Below, piece by piece: positions 46,733 to 54,391 of a stretch of 64,000 nt of DNA. The stretch spans positions 180,452 through 244,451 of the forward strand of contig JAGYIT010000016.1 in NCBI GenBank assembly GCA_018402445.1. The letters are read 5' to 3'. The stretch is from Akkermansiaceae bacterium (GTDB lineage Bacteria; Verrucomicrobiota; Verrucomicrobiia; Verrucomicrobiales; Akkermansiaceae). Position numbers and translations under genes: made by a program. Under the pieces are notes generated by a model, which saw nothing but the letters and a program-made list of their open reading frames with translations, made no database searches and was not told the origin of the DNA. Position 1 is the stretch's first letter, and each line of letters starts with the position of its first letter.

Positions 46733-47626
46733 ATGGAATCTGAAAAGAAAAAATTACGCATTTTGCCTTGGCTGCTGGTGATTCTGCCTGCCTGGCTGAT
46801 CATATCCGCAGCCTTCGCGCTGGTGAAATATTTCCGGGATGAGAAAACCGCTGCCGTCGAGGAATCGCAGCGCTTCGCCCGCAGTGTTTCCTCGGAAAGC
46901 ATCGCCGACGACCTCAGCAAGCTCGTAACCATCATCGGCGAAAGGAACACCGGGCATCCCGAAAAACTATCCGCCACCGCCTCGATGATACGCGGTGTGC
47001 TCGGCCCCTCGAACACCGGCTACGAGGTCAAGACCGTCAATGGCCCCAGCGCTTTTCCAATCCTCCAAGTCACCATCCCCTCGCTGAAAGCGGGGGCTTC
47101 TCCGCTATGGGTAATCACCTCCTACGATTCGCCGTCCGGCTCACGCGGCTCGGAAAGAAACGCCACCGGCCTCGCCGCCACCCTCGCCGCCGCCCAGGCG
47201 CTCGCCGGTGACAAGCCCGCCCGCCCCATCCATTTCCTCTTCCTCCCCCACGCCAACGAGTCCGATTCGCCCATCGTCGAGATCGCCCTCATCGCCTCGA
47301 AAATGATCGGCTCGGAGACGAAAGCCGTCCTCTGCATCGAGGCCATGGGCGACGCGGAAACTCTCATCCTCTCCTCACGCAACACCACCGCCCTGCCCGA
47401 CGTCGAGTTCGCCGATCTCGGGAAAATCCTCGGCGCGGAGGTCGTCTGCCTCGGCGAGGATGCCGACCTCGCCTCCCTCCTCTTCGAGATGGATCGCCCC
47501 GCCGTCCGCGTCTCCACCCGCCCCATGCTCCTGCCCGACGAAGCCGACGACAAACTCCCCTTCGCCCCCACCCTCGCGTCCTCCGCCGGAAGGTTGATCG
47601 AGCTGGTGCGGAGGCTGGCTAGATGA
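46733..47626 (+). CDS. M28-peptidase-like membrane protein with degenerate metal site
   Basis: This 297-residue protein has one N-terminal membrane helix (LPWLLVILPAWLIISAAFAL). Its extracytoplasmic domain has the M28 zinc-aminopeptidase outline: VITSYDSPSGSRGSERNATG falls where active enzymes have HxD followed by GAxDNxSG. The His is Ser and the second ligand Asp is replaced, so zinc binding is probably lost. It is close behind pssA, suggesting co-transcription. It may be a non-catalytic M28 relative. Confidence 0.6.
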   Translation: MESEKKKLRILPWLLVILPAWLIISAAFALVKYFRDEKTAAVEESQRFARSVSSESIADDLSKLVTIIGERNTGHPEKLSATASMIRGVLGPSNTGYEVKTVNGPSAFPILQVTIPSLKAGASPLWVITSYDSPSGSRGSERNATGLAATLAAAQALAGDKPARPIHFLFLPHANESDSPIVEIALIASKMIGSETKAVLCIEAMGDAETLILSSRNTTALPDVEFADLGKILGAEVVCLGEDADLASLLFEMDRPAVRVSTRPMLLPDEADDKLPFAPTLASSAGRLIELVRRLAR

Positions 47627-47632
47627 ACCGCG

Positions 47633-47661
47633 TTGCCGGCATTGACAAAATACCAGATAAT
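47633..47661 (+). promoter_or_regulatory. Promoter of the vapBC pair
   Basis: TTGCCG at 47633-47638 and GATAAT at 47656-47661 with a 17-base spacer; a nearby TTGACA at 47642 is wrongly spaced. The -10 box touches the palindromic operator. Confidence 0.5.
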
Positions 47662-47674
47662 GGCAAATTGCCAT
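47660..47674. promoter_or_regulatory. Perfect palindrome, likely VapBC operator
   Basis: ATGGCAA-A-TTGCCAT, a perfect 7-1-7 inverted repeat from the end of the -10 box to one base before the vapB ATG. Position and symmetry fit a self-repression site for the ribbon-helix-helix antitoxin. Confidence 0.65.
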
Positions 47675-47675
47675 C

Positions 47676-47906
47676 ATGGTAAAAACGCAAGTGCAGATCC
47701 CTGACACGCTCTATCGGGAGGCCAAACGCATCGCCGCCGAGAACGAGATGAGTTTCGCGGAAGTGGTCAGGAGGGGCTTGGAGGAAATCATCGTCCATCA
47801 CCCGCCCGGCAGGCAAAGCCCCGGGGAATGGATGCCACCGCAGCCTTTCGATCTAGGTGAAACACTCGCCCCTGAATCTGAATGGACAGGCCTCTGCCAC
47901 GACTGA
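47676..47906 (+). CDS. vapB: VapB-like ribbon-helix-helix antitoxin
   Basis: This 76-residue protein begins MVKTQVQIPDTLYREAKRIA followed by SFAEVVRRGLEEI, the beta-strand and two helices of a ribbon-helix-helix DNA-binding domain. The remaining ~40 residues, rich in Pro and acidic residues, would bind the toxin. The start lies one base after the palindrome, with no Shine-Dalgarno. vapC follows after six bases. Confidence 0.87.
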   Translation: MVKTQVQIPDTLYREAKRIAAENEMSFAEVVRRGLEEIIVHHPPGRQSPGEWMPPQPFDLGETLAPESEWTGLCHD

Positions 47907-47912
47907 ACGACC

Positions 47913-48341
47913 ATGATCAGCTTCGACACAAACCTCGCCGTCCACGCCGCTAACTCGGCATCACCTCAACACGACGCGGCCATTTCCTTCTTCCGTACGC
48001 TCGCGACGCGAAGGGACGTCGCGGTGTGCGAACTCGTTCTTTTGGAACTCTATCTCAAGCTGCGCAACGAGAAAATTTTCTCCAAGCCGCTCACCGCAGC
48101 GCGCGCCGCATCTGTCTGCCAATCCTACCGGAACAACCGCGCGTGGTTGCTCGTGGAATCGGCACCGATCATGGCCGAGGTTTGGAAATGTGCGGAAAAA
48201 CACCAGTTCGCATTCCGCCGCATCATCGACGTCCGGCTCGCCTTAACCCTCCGCCACCACGGTGTGACCGAGTTCGCGACATCGAACACGAAGGATTTCA
48301 GGGATCTTGGTTTCAACAAGCTCTGGAACCCACTGGATTGA
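47913..48341 (+). CDS. vapC: VapC-like PIN-domain toxin
   Basis: This 142-residue PIN protein has the acidic residues of the nuclease centre: Asp5 (ISFDTNLAVHA), a Glu in LVLLELYLKL, an Asp in RRIIDVRLALTL, and Asp in TSNTKDFRDLG. VapC toxins cleave tRNA or rRNA, and VapB blocks them. It is coupled with vapB. Confidence 0.88.
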   Translation: MISFDTNLAVHAANSASPQHDAAISFFRTLATRRDVAVCELVLLELYLKLRNEKIFSKPLTAARAASVCQSYRNNRAWLLVESAPIMAEVWKCAEKHQFAFRRIIDVRLALTLRHHGVTEFATSNTKDFRDLGFNKLWNPLD

Positions 48342-48404
48342 ACCCAATTCCCCTCTTGACCCCCCCGCCATCCTGCCCGACCGATTGCACCTAACAAATC
48401 GCGA

Positions 48405-49601
48405 ATGACCTCCCCAAGCGACCTCGACACCACCTTCCGCACCCACGCCCCCGGCCATTGGCCGGACGTAGCCCAAGCAGACTGGGACGACCACAAATGG
48501 CAGCTCCGCAACCGTATCGATTCGCTCGCGGATCTGGACGCGCGCATCCACCTCACCGACGAGGAACGCGCGGGCGTGCTGCTCGCCGGGACGAAGCTGG
48601 CGATGTCCATAACCCCGCACTTCTTCAACCTGATCGACAGGGACAATCCCGATTGCCCGATCCGCCGCCAGGTGATTCCGCGCATCGAAGAGGGCTGGAC
48701 AGCTCCCGAGGAAATGGCCGATCCCTGCGGCGAGGATTCCCACATGCCCGTGCCCGGCCTTGTGCACCGCTACCCGGACCGCGTCCTTTTCCTCGTCACC
48801 GACCGCTGCGCCTCCTACTGCCGCTACTGCACCCGCTCGCGTGTCGTTTCCGGTGTCGGCGAGCAGCATCTGGAAACGCAGTGGGAGGCGGCATTCCGCT
48901 ATTTGGAAAAACACACCGAAGTACGCGACGTGCTCCTCTCCGGCGGCGATCCCCTGCTCTTCTCCGACGCGAAGCTCGACAAGATCCTCACCCGCCTCCG
49001 CGCGATTCCGCACATCCAGTTCCTCCGCATCGGTTCGCGCATCCCGATTTTCCTGCCGCAACGGATCACTCCGGAGCTGTGCGCCATGCTGAAAAAGCAC
49101 CACCCGCTGTTTATCTCCATCCACTCGAACCACCCGAAGGAACTTACCACAGAAGTCCGCGACGGTCTCGCCCGCCTCGCCGACGCGGGCATTCCGCTCG
49201 GCAACCAGTCCGTGCTCCTGCGCGGTATCAACGACTCCCCGGAGATCCAGAAGGCGCTCGTCCACAAGCTGTTGATGTGCCGCGCCCGTCCCTACTACCT
49301 CTACCAGTGCGATCTCATCACCGGATCCTCCCACCTCCGCACATCCGTGGCGGAAGGGGTCAACATCATCGAAGAGCTCCGCGGCCACACCACCGGCTAT
49401 GCGATCCCGCAGTTCGTCATCGACGGCCCGGGCGGCGGCGGGAAAATCCCGGTCAACCCGAACTACGTGGTGGATAGTAGTTCTGGCAAGGTCACCCTCC
49501 GCAACTACGAAGGCGGTATCTTCGATTACCCGGATCCCACTCCCATCTCCGGGGAAACGTTGCAAGCCCTCCACGAGAAAGCCCTCTGCGGCGGGCGATG
49601 A
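48405..49601 (+). CDS. kamA: KamA-family lysine 2,3-aminomutase-like radical SAM protein
   Basis: This 398-residue protein has the radical-SAM cluster Cys135, Cys139 and Cys142 in RCASYCRYCTR. The PLP-binding lysine lies in DGPGGGGKIPVNPNY and the substrate-region block YYLYQCDLITGSSHLRTS is intact. It could be lysine 2,3-aminomutase (beta-lysine) or the related EpmB type used for elongation factor P. No EpmA or ablB gene is nearby. The C terminus is slightly shorter than in clostridial KamA. Confidence 0.9.
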   Translation: MTSPSDLDTTFRTHAPGHWPDVAQADWDDHKWQLRNRIDSLADLDARIHLTDEERAGVLLAGTKLAMSITPHFFNLIDRDNPDCPIRRQVIPRIEEGWTAPEEMADPCGEDSHMPVPGLVHRYPDRVLFLVTDRCASYCRYCTRSRVVSGVGEQHLETQWEAAFRYLEKHTEVRDVLLSGGDPLLFSDAKLDKILTRLRAIPHIQFLRIGSRIPIFLPQRITPELCAMLKKHHPLFISIHSNHPKELTTEVRDGLARLADAGIPLGNQSVLLRGINDSPEIQKALVHKLLMCRARPYYLYQCDLITGSSHLRTSVAEGVNIIEELRGHTTGYAIPQFVIDGPGGGGKIPVNPNYVVDSSSGKVTLRNYEGGIFDYPDPTPISGETLQALHEKALCGGR

Positions 49602-49609
49602 AATGCGCC

Positions 49610-49885
49610 CTACGGCTCCACCACTTCGATCTCGGTATAGTTTGTAAGCAGGTTCAGCGACGGCGTACTTACATCGATGTCACCCGACCAGATTCCGGCT
49701 TCCTTCGCCCGCAGCTCCAGCTCGATCCCGAAGCTCTCCGCCGGCTTGAGTTTGTGGGAAAAGCCGTAAGTGGCCATTCCGAAAATGCGCTCTGTCGTCC
49801 TCGGCTTGGGACGCACCGTGATCACCTCGAAGCCGTCCAGCAGACTTTCGTAAACGTCCAGCTCCGCGATAACCCGTAAATTCGC
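49610..49885 (-). pseudogene. 5'-truncated gene remnant, family unknown
   Basis: A minus-strand frame starts after a TGA near 49890 with no ATG. It reads LRVIAELDVYESLLDGFEVI, then VRPKPRTTERIFGMATYGFS and a beta-rich tail ending EIEVVEP at 49610. The composition looks protein-like, but the N terminus is missing; a GTG at 49825 could give 71 residues. The neighbouring 90 bases are very AT-rich, which suggests a junction. The rest of the 49602-49979 gap holds only the hipA promoter region. Confidence 0.4.
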
Positions 49886-49943
49886 TGCGCATCATACAGT
49901 TTATTTCGACTTTTTGTATATAAAATATGCAAAAAATCGAACA

Positions 49944-49973
49944 TTGATTCGTATTTTTTTTCCTGCATAATTA
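49944..49973 (+). promoter_or_regulatory. Promoter immediately before hipA, suggesting a leaderless transcript
   Basis: TTGATT at 49944-49949 and TAATTA at 49968-49973, 18-base spacer, in an AT-rich stretch. The ATG is at 49980, so a start 6-8 bases after the -10 box would place transcription initiation at or next to the start codon. Confidence 0.5.
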
Positions 49974-49979
49974 ATCCCG

Positions 49980-51368
49980 ATGCCGCCTCCCCATAGGATT
50001 AATGCCCGCGACCTTTCCATCCGCCTCCAGGCCATGGGGCCGACCAGCGCGTCCGAGCTTGCCGCCGCATTTCGGGTCGATCCCAGCACGATCACCCGGA
50101 ATCTCGCCCAGATCGGAGATTCCCTAGTAAGCCTCGGAGCGACTCGGCGCACGCGCTATGCGATCCGTCGCGGCGTACGCGGTGCGCACACCTGGCCCAT
50201 CCACCGCATCGGATGGCGGGGCGATGCCCACGCGTGGGCGACACTGGAGTCCTACCACGGAGCATGGCGTATCGCGTGGGAAAACGGAGCGCCGGAGTGG
50301 GCTTCCGCGTTCTCCGACCGCGAGGGCGTTTGGAACGGTTTCCCTTTTTTCGTATCGGATCTGCGCCCACAGGGATACCTCGGGCGCGGCATCGCCCGCC
50401 GCATCACCGATACCCACACACTGCCTCCCGATCCGCGCGACTGGCAGGACGATGATACCCTGATCTACCTCTCCATCGCCGGGCACGATCTTCCCGGCGA
50501 TCTGATCCTCGGTGATTCGTGCCTGCGCCGCGCCCTCGCGCAGGGCATCACTCCACTCCCCGCCTCGACGCTTTCTGCCGATGCCGCCACCACCCGTTAT
50601 GCGGAAATGGCGCTTACATCCGCGAGCGATTCTCCCATCGGTTCCTCGGCCGGCGGCGAGCAGCCGAAATTTCTCGCCCACGTCGCAGATGGCGAAGGGG
50701 GGGGGCGGCCGGTCATCGTGAAATTTTCGCCTCCCGTGGATCAGACCGCAGGCCGACGTTGGGCGGATCTCCTTAGCATGGAGTTCCACGCCCTCGGTGT
50801 CCTTGCCGGAGCAGGGCTTTCGATCCCCGGGCACCGCCTCATCGAATCCGGCAACCGCTTTTTCCTCGAAGCTCCGCGCTTTGACCGACATCCCAACGGC
50901 GGTCGTAGCGGGATCGTTTCGCTGGAAGCGCTGCACCACGCGGCCGTCGGCGGGATTTCGCGGGATTGGTCGGCTCTTTCGGGCAACCTACTTGCAGCCG
51001 GACTCATCGCTTCGGAAACCCTTGACCGGATCCGCCGCCTCCAGGCCTTCGGGGAAATGATCGGCAACACCGACATGCACCCCGGCAACCTATCCTTCCA
51101 ACTCACGGACAGCCTGCCCTTCGCCCTCTCGCCCGCCTACGACATGCTGCCCATGCTTTGGGCACCCGGCTCCGGCGGGGAAATTGCCGCACGTGATTTC
51201 CAGCCGCTCCCCCCCGTCCCGGCCAATGCACCCTACTGGCGAGAGATGTTGCCGCTCGCCCGCGCGTTCTGGCAAATCGCCGCCGCCGATCTCCGCATCT
51301 CCGCGGAAATGACCGCCGCCGCCCGCCAAGCTTCCCGCGCCCTGGAAAAAATCGCCGCCCGCCTATGA
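49980..51368 (+). CDS. HipA-family kinase, YjjJ-type with fused HTH
   Basis: This 462-residue protein has an N-terminal winged-helix-like segment (LSIRLQAMGPTSASELAAAF, DPSTITRNLAQIG) and then a HipA kinase. PIGSSAGGEQPKF is the ATP-loop region, GEMIGNTDMHPGNLSF carries the catalytic Asp and Asn, and LSPAYDMLP is the metal-binding stretch. HipA toxins phosphorylate tRNA synthetases. The layout fits YjjJ, in which no separate HipB is needed; none is adjacent here. The fused HTH may provide self-regulation. Confidence 0.85.
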   Translation: MPPPHRINARDLSIRLQAMGPTSASELAAAFRVDPSTITRNLAQIGDSLVSLGATRRTRYAIRRGVRGAHTWPIHRIGWRGDAHAWATLESYHGAWRIAWENGAPEWASAFSDREGVWNGFPFFVSDLRPQGYLGRGIARRITDTHTLPPDPRDWQDDDTLIYLSIAGHDLPGDLILGDSCLRRALAQGITPLPASTLSADAATTRYAEMALTSASDSPIGSSAGGEQPKFLAHVADGEGGGRPVIVKFSPPVDQTAGRRWADLLSMEFHALGVLAGAGLSIPGHRLIESGNRFFLEAPRFDRHPNGGRSGIVSLEALHHAAVGGISRDWSALSGNLLAAGLIASETLDRIRRLQAFGEMIGNTDMHPGNLSFQLTDSLPFALSPAYDMLPMLWAPGSGGEIAARDFQPLPPVPANAPYWREMLPLARAFWQIAAADLRISAEMTAAARQASRALEKIAARL

Positions 51369-51414
51369 TGGAACTCCTGATTGCGATATCCGGTTCGTGC
51401 GACATGATAAACCC

Positions 51415-52423
51415 ATGAGCGAAATATTCCACGGTTGGGCGGCAAAGGAACAGGGCGGGAAGCTCACTGAATTCGATTTCGATCCCGGCAAGATGCGGCC
51501 GGAGCAGGTGCAAGTGAAAGTGGAATCCTGCGGCATCTGCCACTCAGATCTCTCGATGATCGACAACGACTGGGGCATGTCGCAATACCCGCTCGTCCCC
51601 GGCCATGAGGTCATCGGCATGATCGAAAAAGTCGGCGAGCAGGCGAAAGGGCTCAAGGTCGGCGACCGCGTGGGCCTCGGCTGGTTCGCCGGGAGCTGCC
51701 TTTCCTGCCAACCCTGCCTCTCCGGACGCCAGCAGCTTTGCGCGGGCGCGGAAGGCATGATCATCGGCCGCCATGGCGGCTTCGCCGACAAGGTGCGGGT
51801 GAACTGGGAATGGGCGATCAAGCTTCCGGAGGCTCTCGATCCCGCCAGCTCCGGCCCGCTGTTCTGCGGGGGCATCACGGTCTTCGCGCCCATCGCGGAT
51901 CTCGGCGTAAAGCCCACCGACCGCGTGGGCGTGATCGGCATCGGAGGCTTGGGTCATCTCGCGCTCCAGTTTCTCAACGCGTGGGGCTGCCAGGTCACCG
52001 CTTTCACCTCCAGCCCGTCGAAGGCCGCCGAGGCAAAAAAACTCGGTGCGCACCACGTCGTCGATAGCAAAGGGGATGAGACTAAAAGAGATCGCCAGCA
52101 CCTTGGATTTCATCCTCGTCACCGCGAACGCACCGTTCGATTGGGACGCCTACATCGCGGCGCTCGCACCGGACGGCAAGCTGCACTTTGTTGGTGCCGT
52201 GCTGGAGCCGGTTCCAGTGCAGGCTTTCTCTCTGATCGGCGGCAGGAAATCCATATCCGGCTCCCCGCTCGGCTCGCCCACCACGGTGGCGACCATGCTG
52301 GATTTCTGCGCGCGCCACGACATCGCCCCGGTCACGGAAACCTACGCCATGGACGATGTGAACGCCGCCCTCGACCACCTCCGCGCGGGCAAGGCGCGTC
52401 ACCGCATTGTATTGAAACGCTGA
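51415..52423 (+). pseudogene. Zinc alcohol dehydrogenase (YahK-like), one frameshift
   Basis: The N-terminal ~220 residues from the ATG at 51415 hold the catalytic zinc ligands (SCGICHSD; PGHEVIG), the structural-zinc cysteines (SCLSCQPCLSGRQQLC) and the NADP loop GIGGLGHLALQF. At about 52075-52085 the frame shifts: the family sequence continues in the +1 frame (LKEIASTLDFILVTANAPFD) to LRAGKARHRIVLKR and TGA 52423. One extra base near GAGACTAAAAG explains it. Joined, the protein would be about 335 residues, the normal length, with all other motifs intact. Confidence 0.85.
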
Positions 52424-52425
52424 TC

Positions 52426-53172
52426 ATGTTAGAGATTTGCATCGATGGTGTGTCATCCGCCCGAGCCGCTGCCGAAGGCGGCGCGGATCGCGTAGAGCTC
52501 TGCGCGAACTTACCTGAAGGCGGCACCACGCCGAGCGCCGGGATGATCCGCGAGGTGCGGCGCGTTTTCGAGGGCGGGCTCATGGTCATTATCCGACCTC
52601 GCGGCTATGATTTCCTCTACTCGGAGGATGAACTTGAAGTCATGCTGCATGACATCGCCGTCGCTCGGGATGCAGGAGCAGATGGGATTGTGATTGGTTG
52701 TCTAACAGCAGAAGGCCATGTCGATTCGGTTCGTTGCGAAAGACTCCTCGCCGCCGCAGGCAATATGGATGTCACGTTCCATCGTGCTTTCGATATGTCA
52801 TGTGATCTTGGTCAAGCGATGGAGGAAATCATCCGCCTCGGCGTGAGGCGTATCTTGACCTCAGGCGGAATGCCCGATGTGCCCCAAGGCATCCCAGCCA
52901 TTGCCGATCTTGTCAAAGCGGCTGCCGGTCGCGTTTCCATCATGCCCGGTGGCGGCGTGACCGAAGATAATATCGCTGGAATTGTTCGCACCACCGGCGT
53001 CTGTGAAATGCACCTAAGCGCCCGCCATCGGGTGCAAGGCGGGATGACGTTTTTCAACCGTAACTGCTCGATGGGCGTTTATTCGAAGTCCGACGAATAC
53101 GCATGGCGCGAGGCTAGCGCGGAAAAAATCCGCCTCGCAAAGCAGGCACTCACGGAAGCGGTTACGCGATGA
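52426..53172 (+). CDS. cutC: CutC family protein
   Basis: From the ATG at 52426, two bases after the dehydrogenase stop, the protein has 248 residues of a TIM-barrel CutC: LEICIDGVSSARAAAEGGAD, RVELCANLPEGGTTPSAG and the later TFHRAFDM and LTSGGMPDVPQG. CutC was first linked to copper tolerance, but its activity is not firmly known. Because of the dehydrogenase frameshift, cutC lies in one continuous frame with the first half of that gene; this is an artefact, not a fusion. Confidence 0.92.
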   Translation: MLEICIDGVSSARAAAEGGADRVELCANLPEGGTTPSAGMIREVRRVFEGGLMVIIRPRGYDFLYSEDELEVMLHDIAVARDAGADGIVIGCLTAEGHVDSVRCERLLAAAGNMDVTFHRAFDMSCDLGQAMEEIIRLGVRRILTSGGMPDVPQGIPAIADLVKAAAGRVSIMPGGGVTEDNIAGIVRTTGVCEMHLSARHRVQGGMTFFNRNCSMGVYSKSDEYAWREASAEKIRLAKQALTEAVTR

Positions 53173-54328
53173 CCGGTTCTTTCTTCCGTTGCGCGACCAG
53201 CTTACTAACGAGGAAAGCGAAGCCGCCAACGGCAAGAACCACCAACGGGATGCCCACCAGTGGACGGTAGAAGATCCACGCCACGGAAATCACCAGCAGC
53301 GAGAGCGGTAAGCTCAATAGGAACGACACGAAGCCTGTGCCTACGCCGACGATGCTACCGATCATCGGCACCACATCCGCCAACACCGAGAGCGGACGGA
53401 ATAGCAGGCTAAAGCCTACGAACATGAGGATGAACCCGACAAGGCGGAGGAGCCAAGTCATGAATTTGTTTGCTTGGTGCGCGGCGGTGAACATCGCATC
53501 CGCGCTTACCGTGCCCGTCTCTAACATCTCGATCGTGCCGCCCGCCTTCGCGACGAACGGCTCGAAGCTGTTGGCCGTCTGCTTCGCGATCACGCTCACC
53601 GCACCCGGCAGCGCGGCCTCATGGCTCACCCGTAGATCGCCGATGGTCGGCGCCGCGGGCGACTCGCCGAGGTAATAGTGCGAAGCTTCCTTGTGCAGCT
53701 TTTTCCCGGCGAGTTCCTCACGCTCTTCCACTGCATCGCCGGTGGGCACTTCCGTGTAGTTGTCGATCTGACCCACCAGACCATAGGAAAGCGTGAACGC
53801 GCCGAGCGTCACCGAATCAGCCGACCATATCTTGCCGTCCAGCGCGGGCTTCGGGTTCGCATGCTCCTGCTTCTTGTGGAAACGAGAAGAGTCGATCGGC
53901 CTGTCCGACCACACCTTCTCATAGCTGTAGGTCGTCACCGTCTCCTCGCCGCCGCCGAGCATCTTCTTCGTCTCGGTCTGCTCATTCTCCTTCCACTGTT
54001 ACATCTCGACCTTGCGCCTAAGGCTCACCGCCTGCGACGAAACGTTGAACTCCGGATCGGTTAGAAATCCCTCCACCGCCACACCGCCCGTCACATAGAC
54101 CAGCTTGCCGTCGTTGTACGCATCCACCGTTTCCGGGGAAATGGTAACCACGCTCTTCGATCCCTCTTCGAGAGTTTTCTGTGTTTTTACCGCGCGGCCT
54201 TCGTTGAGGAAAAGCACGGGGAAGGAAACCACGATCATCACTAGCCCGAAGAGCACCCCTTTGATCGCTCCACCGATCCGTCCGAACCAGCCCTTGCTGG
54301 AGGTCACCGTGTATGAGTCATCCGACAT
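53162..54328 (-). pseudogene. TMEM43-family membrane protein split by an in-frame TAA
   Basis: From the ATG at 54328 the gene opens with SSKGWFGRIGGAIKGVLFGL and a membrane helix, then LVYVTGGVAVEGFLTDPEFN and SLRRKVEM. It stops at TAA (53999-54001). In the same frame, with no shift, it resumes QWKENEQTETKKMLGGGEET and YSYEKVWSDRPIDSSRFHKK, followed by three or four C-terminal helices. In TMEM43 proteins the interrupted site reads EM-Tyr-QW, so one Tyr codon has become a stop. Only this base separates it from a full ~388-residue gene. It converges with cutC, overlapping by 11 bases. Confidence 0.85.
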
Positions 54329-54391
54329 ATCGGAATCATGCGGGAATCCCGCCGTGAGTTGCAACGGGAAATTGGATTGCGGCATGGTGCC

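Noticed and set aside
51397..53172. Apparent 591-residue fusion of alcohol dehydrogenase and CutC
   Set aside because: The middle part is nonsense relative to both families; the dehydrogenase C terminus lies in another frame ending just before the cutC ATG, so this is a frameshift artefact.
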